A stretch of 16,857 nt of DNA, from assembly GCA_051650265.1 (NCBI GenBank), contig JBOFIR010000203.1:1-16857 (forward strand), in the 5' to 3' direction. Below are positions 1 through 6,989 of this stretch, piece by piece. Position 1 is the first letter of the stretch. Each line of letters opens with the position of its first letter. The stretch comes from JBOFEH01 sp051650265. Its GTDB lineage: Bacteria > Bacillota > Clostridia > Lachnospirales > Cellulosilyticaceae. The notes below the pieces were generated by a model. It worked only from the letters and a program-made list of their open reading frames with translations. It did not search any database and had not been told where the DNA came from. The position numbers and the translations under genes are program-made.

Positions 1-5
1 TTAGG

Positions 6-242
6 ATGATACGAATGACGGATAAGGGTCAGACAAAGTATGTAGTATCTTTTAGAACTTATTGGGAGGCATTTCAACAACTATTGTTACTAGCATTTAG
101 CCCTATTTTTACAGTGAAAAATTATACAAAAAGGGATGAGAGGCGTACTAAGAGATTCTTGATAGTCATGTTTATTGCAGGTGTATTTGTATTGATTTTT
201 ACCATCTTATCAATATGCACAGTATTTCACTCAAGTTTTTAA
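6..242 (+). CDS. Small hypothetical membrane protein (possibly 5'-truncated)
   Basis: A 78-codon frame that I do not recognise. The frame is still open at the left edge of the window, so the real start may lie outside it. The sequence has a charged stretch (KRDERRTKR, about residues 42-50) followed by one long hydrophobic segment (about 51-74) rich in Ile, Val, Phe and Leu, then a short tail. This suggests a single-pass or C-terminally anchored membrane protein with the basic residues on the cytoplasmic side. There are no Cys or His motifs pointing to catalysis. A convincing rho-independent terminator follows 12 nt after the stop, which supports this being the end of a real transcription unit. 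No ribosome binding site can be judged because only five bases lie upstream. It could be the C-terminal part of a larger protein. Confidence 0.4.
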   Translation: MIRMTDKGQTKYVVSFRTYWEAFQQLLLLAFSPIFTVKNYTKRDERRTKRFLIVMFIAGVFVLIFTILSICTVFHSSF

Positions 243-253
243 GATAAAAAATT

Positions 254-287
254 AAGACCTCATAAAGAGGTCTTTTTCGTTGTTTTT
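254..287 (+). terminator. Rho-independent terminator after the first ORF
   Basis: Perfect 8-bp stem AAGACCTC / GAGGTCTT (254-261 with 267-274), loop ATAAA, followed by a T-rich tract. It sits just after the stop codon at 240-242. Confidence 0.85.
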
Positions 288-314
288 ATTTGATAAATGA
301 AATGAAAAATTGCT

Positions 315-336
315 AAATGAGTTACAAATGAGTTAC
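315..336. repeat. Two tandem copies of an 11-bp repeat
   Basis: AAATGAGTTAC occurs twice head to tail with no spacer (315-325 and 326-336), about 70 bp from the 3' end of the tRNA-Pro gene. The stretch between the terminator and the tRNA otherwise shows no gene. Function unknown. Chance is possible in AT-rich DNA, although an exact 11-mer tandem is uncommon. Confidence 0.5.
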
Positions 337-408
337 TGAATAGGTTTTTAATACAATGTCCCGAAGATAATATCTCATAATGCTAGTATTATCAATGGGT
401 TGGAATAA

Positions 409-482
409 TTGGGATGACCGGACTCGAACCGGCGACCTCATGCCCCCCAGACATGCGCCCTACCAAACTGGGCCACATCCCA
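409..482 (-). tRNA. tRNA-Pro (anticodon GGG)
   Basis: On the minus strand a complete 74-nt cloverleaf folds. The acceptor TGGGATG (482-476) pairs with CATCCCA (416-410), with A as discriminator base (409). The D arm is GCCC/GGGC around AGTTTGGTA. The anticodon stem CATGT/GCATG encloses the loop CTGGGGG, giving anticodon GGG. The T arm is GCCGG-TTCGAGT-CCGGT. It reads the proline codon CCC. The 3' CCA is not encoded (TTA follows), so it must be added by nucleotidyltransferase. It stands alone and diverges from pyrE. No terminator hairpin was found on its 3' side. Confidence 0.96.
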
Positions 483-497
483 CTAGTGATATCACTT

Positions 498-526
498 ATT
501 GTATCAAAAATATACACTGAAGTAAA
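498..526 (-). promoter_or_regulatory. Promoter for tRNA-Pro
   Basis: Minus-strand TTTACT (526-521), 17-bp spacer, TACAAT (503-498). Each hexamer is close to the sigma-A consensus and the start would fall just upstream of the mature tRNA 5' end. Confidence 0.55.
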
Positions 527-638
527 TAATATTATTGAATTATTTATATAAATTTACGGGGTATATAGAGGGATGGTAAACAGGTAAGAAACAGGTGTTT
601 TTGGTGCACTTGAGATAAAAAGAAAAATAAAATAGATT

Positions 639-694
639 TTGACAGTATTTCGGGAAATTTTAGATTGAGATATGAATAGGTAATGTGTTATGAT
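639..694 (+). promoter_or_regulatory. Tandem sigma-A promoters of pyrE
   Basis: Two candidates overlap. The first is a consensus -35 TTGACA (639-644) with TAGATT (661-666) at 16 bp. The second is TTGAGA (665-670) with TATGAT (689-694) at 18 bp, which would start transcription about 30 nt before the pyrE ATG. No attenuator or PyrR-type leader is visible in such a short leader. Confidence 0.55.
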
Positions 695-731
695 ATTAAC
701 GAAAATTGATTCGTTAAATGGAGGAACAAGC

Positions 732-1403
732 ATGAATTACAAACAACAATTTATTGAGTTTATGGTACGTTCAGGAGTGTTAACTTTTGGAGATTTCACA
801 ACTAAAAGTGGTCGTAAAACACCTTATTTTGTAAACACAGGAAATTACAAAACAGGTGAGCAAGCAGGAAAATTAGGTGAGTTCTACGCAAAATGTATCA
901 CTGAAAATGTAACAGGGGATGTTGCGGCTTTATTCGGACCAGCTTACAAAGGGATTCCATTATCAGTAGCAACAGCAATTTCACTTGCAAAAGATCACAA
1001 CGTGAACGTTAACTACTGCTTCAACCGTAAAGAAGAGAAGGATCATGGTGAAGGTGGTAGCATGGTAGGCTACAAACTTCAAGATGGAGACCGTGTGCTC
1101 ATTGTTGAAGATGTAATTACAGCAGGAACAGCCATTCGTGAGTGTCTTCCAGTTTTAAAAGCAGCAGCAAATATTGAAATTGCAGGTCTTATTATTTCTG
1201 TAGATCGTATGGAAAGAGGACAATCAAACCGTACAGCAATTCAAGAAATTGCAGAAGAGTTTGGAATCAAAACATACCCAATCGTAACAGTAAGAGAGAT
1301 TATTGATACATTACATAATGTTGAAGTAGATGGTAAAGTGTACATTGATGATGCGATGAAAGCAAAAATGGAAGCTTACCTTGCAGAATACTGTGTAAAA
1401 TAA
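732..1403 (+). CDS. pyrE: Orotate phosphoribosyltransferase
   Basis: Converts orotate plus PRPP to orotidine 5'-monophosphate in cytosolic de novo pyrimidine synthesis. The 223-residue protein shows the type I phosphoribosyltransferase signature with the acidic PRPP motif VLIVEDVITAGTA (about residues 119-131), the flexible catalytic loop NRKEEKDHGEGG (about 97-108), and the N-terminal substrate region SGRKTPYFVNTG. Length is normal for clostridial PyrE. The start at 732 is chosen because GGAGG (720-724) lies 7 nt upstream; the frame extends to an earlier ATG at 690, but that one overlaps the -10 element and lacks a ribosome binding site. The gene stands alone here with no other pyr genes beside it, bounded by its own promoter and terminator, so regulation separate from a pyr operon is likely. 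Confidence 0.96.
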   Translation: MNYKQQFIEFMVRSGVLTFGDFTTKSGRKTPYFVNTGNYKTGEQAGKLGEFYAKCITENVTGDVAALFGPAYKGIPLSVATAISLAKDHNVNVNYCFNRKEEKDHGEGGSMVGYKLQDGDRVLIVEDVITAGTAIRECLPVLKAAANIEIAGLIISVDRMERGQSNRTAIQEIAEEFGIKTYPIVTVREIIDTLHNVEVDGKVYIDDAMKAKMEAYLAEYCVK

Positions 1404-1415
1404 AACAAATGCAAA

Positions 1416-1460
1416 GGCACTTTTTCAGGAGCATAAGATTCTGGAAAAGTGTCTTTTTTT
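1416..1460 (+). terminator. Terminator of pyrE
   Basis: Long imperfect stem: GGCACTTTTTCAGG (1416-1429) against TCTGGAAAAGTGTC (about 1440-1453), followed by seven T residues. Confidence 0.85.
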
Positions 1461-1489
1461 GCAGGGATCATGACAAAGAAAATATCAGA

Positions 1490-1782
1490 TTGAGGAGAGT
1501 TTTTACCTATTTAATAGTTATGATGGTGAGTAGCAGCCATTGCTCATAACAGATGCCTTTAGGAGATAGGTGAGTCAACGCAACCGAATGCAATATTTAT
1601 TTGAAAATAGATTATCGTGAGGCGACTTTAGGGCATACTACGTGTAGAGGCTTTTTTGTGAAATTTAGGGGATCACACCGATGCCACGTGATGCACATGA
1701 AAGTGGCAAAAGATTGAGGAGGTGTTGGTTGGGTAAATGTCTAACAATTTGTAGAAGAAACAAGACGCATTCTTCTCAGTGA
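1490..1782 (+). other. Gene-free stretch with candidate structured RNA (hairpins plus H-type pseudoknot)
   Basis: No credible protein gene lies between the pyrE terminator and the helicase promoter, but several pairings occur in order. (1) A perfect 7-bp hairpin GTTATGA (1517-1523) / TCATAAC (1544-1550). (2) A long-range stem GCCTTTA (1555-1561) / TAGAGGC (1645-1651, one G-U) followed by six T; it competes with ATGCCT (1553-1558) / GGGCAT (1631-1636). (3) An H-type pseudoknot in which ATCAC (1672-1676) pairs with GTGAT (1688-1692) and TGCCAC (1682-1687) pairs with GTGGCA (1703-1708), with no base between the two stems. (4) A 7-bp hairpin AGAAGAA / TTCTTCT (1753-1759 with 1770-1776), followed after a short gap by T6. 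This could be a small RNA of roughly 250-290 nt or a cis-regulatory leader. I cannot assign it to a known class by eye. Confidence 0.4.
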
Positions 1783-1838
1783 ATAGTTTTTTGATTAAAC
1801 TTACAAGATTGAGGATATAATAAATAGTATGAAATCAC

Positions 1839-1867
1839 TTGTTATTTATTGTAAGATATGATACTAT
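1839..1867 (+). promoter_or_regulatory. Candidate promoter of the DEAD-box helicase
   Basis: TTGTTA (1839-1844), 17-bp spacer, TACTAT (1862-1867), giving a leader of about 35 nt. An alternative is a perfect TATAAT at 1816-1821 with TTGATT at 1791-1796, but the 19-bp spacing is poor. Confidence 0.35.
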
Positions 1868-1907
1868 GGTAGCTATTGAAAACTAACAGAATGAAGAGGT
1901 ACTGATT

Positions 1908-3527
1908 ATAGAACGTATAGCATTTAATCAACTTGACTTATCAGCAGAAATTCAAAAGGCAACGCTTGAGATGGGATTTGAGGAAGCAACACCAATCCAA
2001 GCAAAGGCTATTCCACATATTTTAGAAGGGCGTGACATTATTGCCCAAGCACCAACAGGAACAGGAAAGACATGTGCTTTTGGCGCACCAGCAATTGACC
2101 TTGTTGACCTTGCAAAAACAAATGTACAAATTTTAATCTTATCACCAACACGTGAGCTTACAATCCAGATCGCACACGAGTTAGGCGAACTTTCAAAATA
2201 TAAAGAAGGCCTTCGTATTCTACCAATCTATGGTGGGCAATCAATCGATCGCCAAATGATGGCACTTAGAAAAAGACCTCAAATCGTGATCGGAACACCA
2301 GGTCGTGTAATGGACCATATGAGAAGAGGTACATTAAAACTTGATGGACTTCATACTTTAATCTTAGATGAAGCGGACGAAATGCTTAACATGGGATTCA
2401 GAGAAGACATCGATGTGATCTTAGAAAGTGTACCAGATCAAAGACAATTCGTTCTTTTCTCAGCAACACTTCCAAAAGCCATCTTAGATATCGCACGTCG
2501 TTACCAAAATGATCCAATCAAAGTAAATGTAATTCACAAAGTGATGACAGTACCAACAATCGAACAATGTTACTTAGAAGCAAGAGACAGTCATAAGCTT
2601 GAGATTTTATCAAGACTTATTGATGCCAACAACTTCAGACTTTCTGTTGTATTCTGTAACACAAAGAAACGCGTTGATGATGTGTGCAAAGGCTTACAAG
2701 AGCGTGGCTATGCAGCAGAAGCACTTCATGGGGATATGAAACAACTTCACCGTGATAGCGTTATGAACAAATTTAGAAATGGTCACGTAGAAATGCTTGT
2801 TGCAACTGACGTAGCAGCACGTGGTATTGACGTTGATGAAGTAGATGCAGTATTCAACTACGACATTCCAACGGATGAGGAGTACTATGTACACCGTATC
2901 GGTAGAACAGGTAGAGCGAACCGTAAAGGGGTATCTTACTCTTTCGTTACAGGTAGAGAGATCGGAAAATTAAAAGATATTCAACGTTACACAAAATCTA
3001 AAATCAAACTCATCAAACCTCCAACAATCGAAGCGATTAAAGACAACAAGATCTCTTCAATCATCGATCAAGTAAGAAATGTAATGACAGAAACTGATCT
3101 TACACAATACACAACAATGATCGAGAATATGATTAATGAAAGTGAAATGGATATCACAACTGTAGACGTAGCAGCTGCATTCCTTAAGATTGCAATGGAT
3201 AAAGTAGTGATGGGGTCTTCTGAGAACGTAAAAGTTGAAGACTTTGAAGATAGAAGATCACGTTTTACAACTTCAAGTACAGATGATGTAAGATTATTTA
3301 TTAACCTTGGTAAAAAAGATAAACTTAGAAAATCTGACCTTGTAACAATCGTACAAGATTACACAAGTCTTAAAGGTAAACAAATCAACAGAGTAGATGT
3401 ACTTGAGAAGTTCTCATTCTTTGAAATTCCAGGTTCTTATGTTGAAGAAGTAATGGAAAATCTTGCTTCTCAAAAAGTAAGAGGACGTAAAATCAACATC
3501 GAAGTTGCAAATAGAAAAAAACGCTAA
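1908..3527 (+). CDS. DEAD-box ATP-dependent RNA helicase with DbpA-type RNA-binding domain, non-canonical start
   Basis: Unwinds or remodels RNA, probably in ribosome assembly or cold-induced mRNA turnover (CsdA/DbpA/CshA-like). Counting from codon 1908 (539 codons), the Q motif is FNQLDLS followed by GFEEATPIQ. Motif I is APTGTGKT; then PTREL, TPGR, DEAD, SAT and HRIGRTGRA are intact. A linker precedes a C-terminal DbpA-type RNA-binding domain over the last 80 or so residues (VRLFINLGKKDKLRKSD to the basic end). The first ordinary start codon is ATG 1971, but starting there deletes the conserved aromatic residue and helix of the Q motif. The frame is open back to a TAA at 1884-1886 and contains no ATG, GTG or TTG before 1971. 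A ribosome binding site AAGAGG (1894-1899) lies 8 nt before ATA 1908 and 5 nt before ATT 1905. ATA gives MERIAF, with Phe at the position usual in the family. A terminator follows the gene. Confidence 0.9.
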   Translation: MERIAFNQLDLSAEIQKATLEMGFEEATPIQAKAIPHILEGRDIIAQAPTGTGKTCAFGAPAIDLVDLAKTNVQILILSPTRELTIQIAHELGELSKYKEGLRILPIYGGQSIDRQMMALRKRPQIVIGTPGRVMDHMRRGTLKLDGLHTLILDEADEMLNMGFREDIDVILESVPDQRQFVLFSATLPKAILDIARRYQNDPIKVNVIHKVMTVPTIEQCYLEARDSHKLEILSRLIDANNFRLSVVFCNTKKRVDDVCKGLQERGYAAEALHGDMKQLHRDSVMNKFRNGHVEMLVATDVAARGIDVDEVDAVFNYDIPTDEEYYVHRIGRTGRANRKGVSYSFVTGREIGKLKDIQRYTKSKIKLIKPPTIEAIKDNKISSIIDQVRNVMTETDLTQYTTMIENMINESEMDITTVDVAAAFLKIAMDKVVMGSSENVKVEDFEDRRSRFTTSSTDDVRLFINLGKKDKLRKSDLVTIVQDYTSLKGKQINRVDVLEKFSFFEIPGSYVEEVMENLASQKVRGRKINIEVANRKKR

Positions 3528-3531
3528 TATT

Positions 3532-3566
3532 AAAACACACCTTTGCATAAAAAGGTGTGTTTTTTA
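3532..3566 (+). terminator. Terminator of the helicase gene
   Basis: AAAACACACCTT (3532-3543) pairs perfectly with AAGGTGTGTTTT (3552-3563), loop TGCATAAA, and the T run continues to 3566. On the minus strand there is no gene to serve. Confidence 0.92.
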
Positions 3567-3579
3567 CATCTTAACGATA

Positions 3580-3608
3580 TTTCAAAAAAAGGGAAGTTGT
3601 GTTATACT
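3580..3608 (+). promoter_or_regulatory. Extended -10 promoter of the ABC exporter gene
   Basis: TGTTATACT (TG 3600-3601, -10 TATACT 3603-3608) with a weak -35 TTTCAA (3580-3585) at 17 bp. The extended -10 compensates for the weak -35. Confidence 0.5.
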
Positions 3609-3647
3609 AGTAACGTTTCTAATGACTGTTAAGAAAGGATTATTATT

Positions 3648-5360
3648 ATGTTTGGAAAATTTGTAAGTTTTTACAAACCTTATAAGAAGTTGTTTGCGTT
3701 AGACCTATTGGTGGCATTCATTGCTTCAGCATGTGGTTTGGTTTATCCTATGCTCACGCAAAAGTTAATTGATGAGAGTATTCCTCAGAAAGATATGGGT
3801 ATGATCGGTTGGTTTGCTGTGATTTTGGTAGCGATCTATTTGATCAAGCTAGGGTGTAACTACTTTATGCAATATTGGGGACATGTAGTTGGGGTACGTA
3901 TGCAAGCAGATATGAGACGCAATTTATTCAATCATCTGCAAAAGCTTCCGACTACATACTTTGATAATACAAAGACAGGAGAAATCATGTCACGTATGAT
4001 CAATGACTTGATGGAGATTTCGGAGCTTGCCCATCATGGTCCAGAAGATCTCTTTATCTCTGCGGTAATGCTCATTGGATCTTTCCTTATTTTGATCAAT
4101 GTGAATTTGCCATTGACACTGCTTATCTTTATCTTTGTACCTTTTATTTTCTTATTTACATGGAAGAAGCGTACTAAAATGAAGAGCACATTCCATGAGA
4201 CACGTGTCAAGACGGGAGAGGTCAATGCCCTCCTTGAAAATAGTATTGCAGGGATTCGTGTATCTAAAAGTTTTGGAAGTTTTGTACACGACCGGAAGAA
4301 GTTTGAAAAGGGTAATTTGAGTTTTACACAGGCAAGAGAAGTTGCCTATAAGACGATGGCAGAGTATTTTTCAGGTGCTACTTTTGCCATTGATCTTTTA
4401 GATTTTGTCAGCCTTATCGGAGGGGGACTCTTCACTTACAAAGGGTATATTACCTTAGGTGAATTCATGGCATTTATGCTCTATATCAAGATGTTTACAG
4501 CGCCGATTACGAAACTTGTTAACTTTATGGAGCAGTATCAGAATGGCATGACTGGATTTAGTCGATATCTTGAGATTATGGATGAAGCACCAGAGGTAGA
4601 GGGTGAAAAAGGTCTTGCCCTTGAACGTGTCAAAGGAGATATTATACTTGATGGCGTGAGTTTTAAGTATGAGGAAGACTATATTTTACAAAACCTTGAC
4701 TTAGAAGTACCAGCAGGGCAGATGGTTGCACTTGTTGGGCCATCAGGTGGTGGTAAGACGACGCTTTGCAACCTAATTCCGCGCTTTTATGATATTACAG
4801 CAGGGAAGATCACGATTGATGGACAAGATATCTATGACCTATCCCTTGAAAATCTGAGAAGTCATATTGGAATTGTGCAGCAAGAGGTATTCTTGTTTAC
4901 TGGAACGATCAAAGAGAATATCTTATACGGTAATCACCAAGCAACAGATGAGCAGGTAGTAGAGGCGGCGGAGCGTGCCAATATCCATGACTTCATCATG
5001 ACACTGCCAGAGGGATATGAGACCTATATTGGTGAGCGTGGTGTGAAGCTCTCTGGAGGACAAAAACAAAGACTGTCTATTGCCCGTGTATTCCTCAAGA
5101 ATCCATCAATCCTCATCTTGGATGAGGCGACCTCGGCACTAGATAATGCCACAGAGTATATGATCCAAAAATCAATAGAAGAAGTATGTAAAGATCGTAC
5201 GACGATTGTAGTGGCACATAGACTTTCTACGGTGCGTAAGGCGGATAAAATCATTGTACTTGGAGAAAATGGAATCGAAGAACAAGGCACACATACGGAG
5301 CTCCTTGCCCAAGAAGGAATTTATAAAGAGCTATATGAAGCACAGTTTGAGGGGTTATAA
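3648..5360 (+). CDS. ABC transporter, fused permease and ATPase (MsbA/LmrA-type exporter)
   Basis: A 570-residue half-transporter expected to act as a dimer in the cytoplasmic membrane, exporting lipids, drugs or peptides; the substrate cannot be read from sequence. An N-terminal six-helix type 1 exporter domain covers about residues 1-310 (for example the hydrophobic runs near 17-35, 55-75, 135-180 and 240-290). The nucleotide-binding domain starts near 335. Walker A is GPSGGGKTT (364-372), the signature LSGGQ is at 468-472, Walker B ILDEATSALD starts at 490, and the H-loop His is 524 (AHRLSTV). All catalytic residues are present. AAAGGA lies 8 nt before the ATG. Only one half-transporter gene is present and it has its own promoter and terminator, so a homodimer is likelier than a heterodimer. 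Confidence 0.92.
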   Translation: MFGKFVSFYKPYKKLFALDLLVAFIASACGLVYPMLTQKLIDESIPQKDMGMIGWFAVILVAIYLIKLGCNYFMQYWGHVVGVRMQADMRRNLFNHLQKLPTTYFDNTKTGEIMSRMINDLMEISELAHHGPEDLFISAVMLIGSFLILINVNLPLTLLIFIFVPFIFLFTWKKRTKMKSTFHETRVKTGEVNALLENSIAGIRVSKSFGSFVHDRKKFEKGNLSFTQAREVAYKTMAEYFSGATFAIDLLDFVSLIGGGLFTYKGYITLGEFMAFMLYIKMFTAPITKLVNFMEQYQNGMTGFSRYLEIMDEAPEVEGEKGLALERVKGDIILDGVSFKYEEDYILQNLDLEVPAGQMVALVGPSGGGKTTLCNLIPRFYDITAGKITIDGQDIYDLSLENLRSHIGIVQQEVFLFTGTIKENILYGNHQATDEQVVEAAERANIHDFIMTLPEGYETYIGERGVKLSGGQKQRLSIARVFLKNPSILILDEATSALDNATEYMIQKSIEEVCKDRTTIVVAHRLSTVRKADKIIVLGENGIEEQGTHTELLAQEGIYKELYEAQFEGL

Positions 5361-6133
5361 TAATATAGAAGTAACAAAAAACCAGCTTGCATTTTGACAA
5401 GCTGGTTTTTTTGTGACCCTTGGTGAGGGAGTTTGGTAGCAATGATGTTCTGAACGATTTCGGGAAGAGCATTCAGCTCTTCTTTTGAGAGTTCGGCGGT
5501 TGTAATAGGTGGATGAATATAGATTTCTACAGTATCAGGTGTCACTTTACCATTTTGACGCTCCATGAGTTTGTAAGAGCCGTTGATGGTAACGGGGATA
5601 ATTGGTACTTTTGGCTTAGTGGCAAGCTTGAAACTCCCCGCTTTGAATTCACCCATTTTGTCACCACGACTTCTTGTGCCTTCTGGGAAGATGACAAGAG
5701 AGTGGCCTGCTTTGATCATCTGGATACCTTCTACGATGGCAGAGGCAGCGCCTTTGAGTGTACTACGATCCATGAATACACAGTGAAGATGTTTCATCCA
5801 ATCGCTGATTAGGGGTGCTTTTGACATCTCGATTTTAGATACAAATCCTGTACATTTATTGATATAGCTCATGAATAGGGCAATATCAAAGTTACCTTGA
5901 TGATTGCTTATAAAGACAACAGGACCATCAATGAGGTTTTCTTCTCCGTATACGTTGATTGTTGCACCGCTATTACGTACTTGTCTTCTTGCCCAACTTG
6001 AGGTCACGCCAAATACATAGTCTTCACATTCTTTGAGTTTGCCTTCTTTTTTGAGTTTGTTTGCTTTGATTAATTTAGGTGTTTGGCAGAATAAGCTGAT
6101 GCCAAAATACACATACCAAAATAGTGTTCTCAT
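5321..6133 (-). CDS. plsC: 1-acyl-sn-glycerol-3-phosphate acyltransferase (PlsC-like), unusual C-terminal read-through tail
   Basis: Transfers an acyl chain to lysophosphatidic acid to give phosphatidic acid at the membrane. From the ATG at 6133 the frame encodes 270 residues. An N-terminal hydrophobic stretch is followed by the acyltransferase motif NHQGNFD (His78, Asp83), the substrate motif FPEGTRSRG (149-157) and the late motif around VPIIPVTING. The start is chosen because GGAGG lies 8 nt upstream; an earlier ATG at 6181 falls beyond the likely promoter. The family fold ends near residue 235 (IIATKLP). The next 35 codons read through the shared terminator hairpin and into the antisense of the ABC gene, ending at a TAA 40 nt inside it. 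The tail (QAGFLLLLYYYN) is therefore probably accidental. Either the natural stop has been lost or transcripts end before the stop. Confidence 0.88.
   Translation of the reverse strand: MRTLFWYVYFGISLFCQTPKLIKANKLKKEGKLKECEDYVFGVTSSWARRQVRNSGATINVYGEENLIDGPVVFISNHQGNFDIALFMSYINKCTGFVSKIEMSKAPLISDWMKHLHCVFMDRSTLKGAASAIVEGIQMIKAGHSLVIFPEGTRSRGDKMGEFKAGSFKLATKPKVPIIPVTINGSYKLMERQNGKVTPDTVEIYIHPPITTAELSKEELNALPEIVQNIIATKLPHQGSQKNQLVKMQAGFLLLLYYYNPSNCASYSSL
5376..5411. terminator. Bidirectional terminator between the ABC gene and the acyltransferase
   Basis: AAAAAACCAGCTTG (5376-5389) pairs with CAAGCTGGTTTTTT (5398-5411). The stem has T runs on both strands, so it can terminate the rightward ABC transcript and the leftward plsC-like transcript. 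The plsC-like reading frame passes through it without a stop (see findings). Confidence 0.85.
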
Positions 6134-6169
6134 TTGTTCTTCCTCCAATTGATCATACGATATGTTCTT

Positions 6170-6198
6170 ATTATAGTACAAAAGGGCAGGGAGTAAAA
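6170..6198 (-). promoter_or_regulatory. Promoter of the plsC-like gene
   Basis: Minus-strand perfect -10 TATAAT (6175-6170), 17-bp spacer, weak -35 TTTTAC (6198-6193). Back to back with the promoter of the CPBP gene. Confidence 0.5.
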
Positions 6199-6199
6199 G

Positions 6200-6228
6200 T
6201 TTAATCTAGGGAGAGAGTATGATATAAT
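6200..6228 (+). promoter_or_regulatory. Promoter of the CPBP protease gene
   Basis: TTTAAT (6200-6205), 17-bp spacer, perfect TATAAT (6223-6228). It overlaps nothing coding and diverges from the plsC-like promoter. Confidence 0.5.
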
Positions 6229-6258
6229 AAAGAAAGTAAAGTAGACTAAGGAGAGATT

Positions 6259-6903
6259 ATGATAAAAGTATTTAAAGCAATGGTGATGATTTTGGGAACG
6301 ATCGTGTGGTTTTTTGGCACCCAACAGCTCATCGCACTTGTGATCAGTGGGATCAAAGGGATGAGTTATGCTGAGGAGCATACGTTTTTGATCACCTTAT
6401 TATCCTATGTGCTCTGCCTCGCACCTTACGTGGTGCGTATCAAAAAAGAAGTGATTAGTGAGGCCTATCAGCTAGAGCGATGGTGGTCGCTTTTTAAATA
6501 TGTAGGTTATGGAATCTTACTATGGCTAGGCAGTGGTGTGATTAATTTGGTGTGCTTGCCATTCTTCCCAGAGTATACAGAGGAGATTGGTACATTGTTT
6601 GTCACCCAAGAACCCGTGCTACGTTTTATAGTATTGGTGATCGGGGCACCGTTGGTTGAGGAATTCCTCTTTCGTGGGAAGATCCAAGGCTATATGGAAG
6701 TAGTCTTTGGTAAGCATCTTGCTATCATTGCGCAAGCGCTTATATTTGGTATGGTACATCCGTTTGGACTCCAAAAGATTTACGCATCTTTCTTAGGGAT
6801 AGGGCTTGGTTATATCAGAGCGCGTGATCAGAAATTGGTTGGACCAACTATCATGCATATGATGGTCAATGGGATCGGGTGGTTACTTGGCACACTAGGG
6901 TGA
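6259..6903 (+). CDS. CPBP-family intramembrane glutamic protease (CAAX/Abi-type)
   Basis: A 214-residue polytopic membrane protein of the CPBP (formerly CAAX amino protease, Abi) family. The three active-site motifs are complete: EEFLFR (Glu134, Glu135, Arg139), FGMVH (Phe163 to His167) and HMMVN (His200 to Asn204). Hydrophobic helices are visible near residues 5-30, 43-60, 78-105, 120-133, 150-170 and 185-212. Bacterial members process or protect against peptides, or act on membrane proteins; no substrate gene is adjacent, so the role here is open. GGAGA lies about 7 nt before the ATG. It has its own promoter, and no clear terminator separates it from the next gene. Confidence 0.9.
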   Translation: MIKVFKAMVMILGTIVWFFGTQQLIALVISGIKGMSYAEEHTFLITLLSYVLCLAPYVVRIKKEVISEAYQLERWWSLFKYVGYGILLWLGSGVINLVCLPFFPEYTEEIGTLFVTQEPVLRFIVLVIGAPLVEEFLFRGKIQGYMEVVFGKHLAIIAQALIFGMVHPFGLQKIYASFLGIGLGYIRARDQKLVGPTIMHMMVNGIGWLLGTLG

Positions 6904-6921
6904 TTGGCATTTAGAAACTAT

Positions 6922-6950
6922 TTGAATAGAAGCTGTTGTTGTGACATAAT
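6922..6950 (+). promoter_or_regulatory. Promoter of the GNAT gene
   Basis: TTGAAT (6922-6927), exactly 17 bp, CATAAT (6945-6950). Confidence 0.55.
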
Positions 6951-6989
6951 AAGGGCAGACTTTATGATAAAAACATACGAGGTAAGAAG

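Noticed and set aside
485..496. Perfect 12-bp palindrome AGTGATATCACT just upstream of the tRNA
   Set aside because: Lies in the short pre-tRNA leader; could form a small 5' hairpin but no regulator can be argued, and chance is plausible.
690..731. Earlier in-frame ATG for pyrE at 690
   Set aside because: It overlaps the best -10 hexamer and has no ribosome binding site, while ATG 732 has GGAGG at 7 nt and gives the normal family N-terminus.
1681..1782. A 33-codon basic, Cys-containing ORF (ATG 1681 to TGA 1782)
   Set aside because: No clear ribosome binding site, no similarity I recognise, and it overlaps the pseudoknot stems; more likely part of a structured RNA region.
5513..5812. Plus-strand frame of 99 codons opposite the plsC-like gene
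   Set aside because: Antisense to a well-supported acyltransferase, no ribosome binding site and no recognisable domain.
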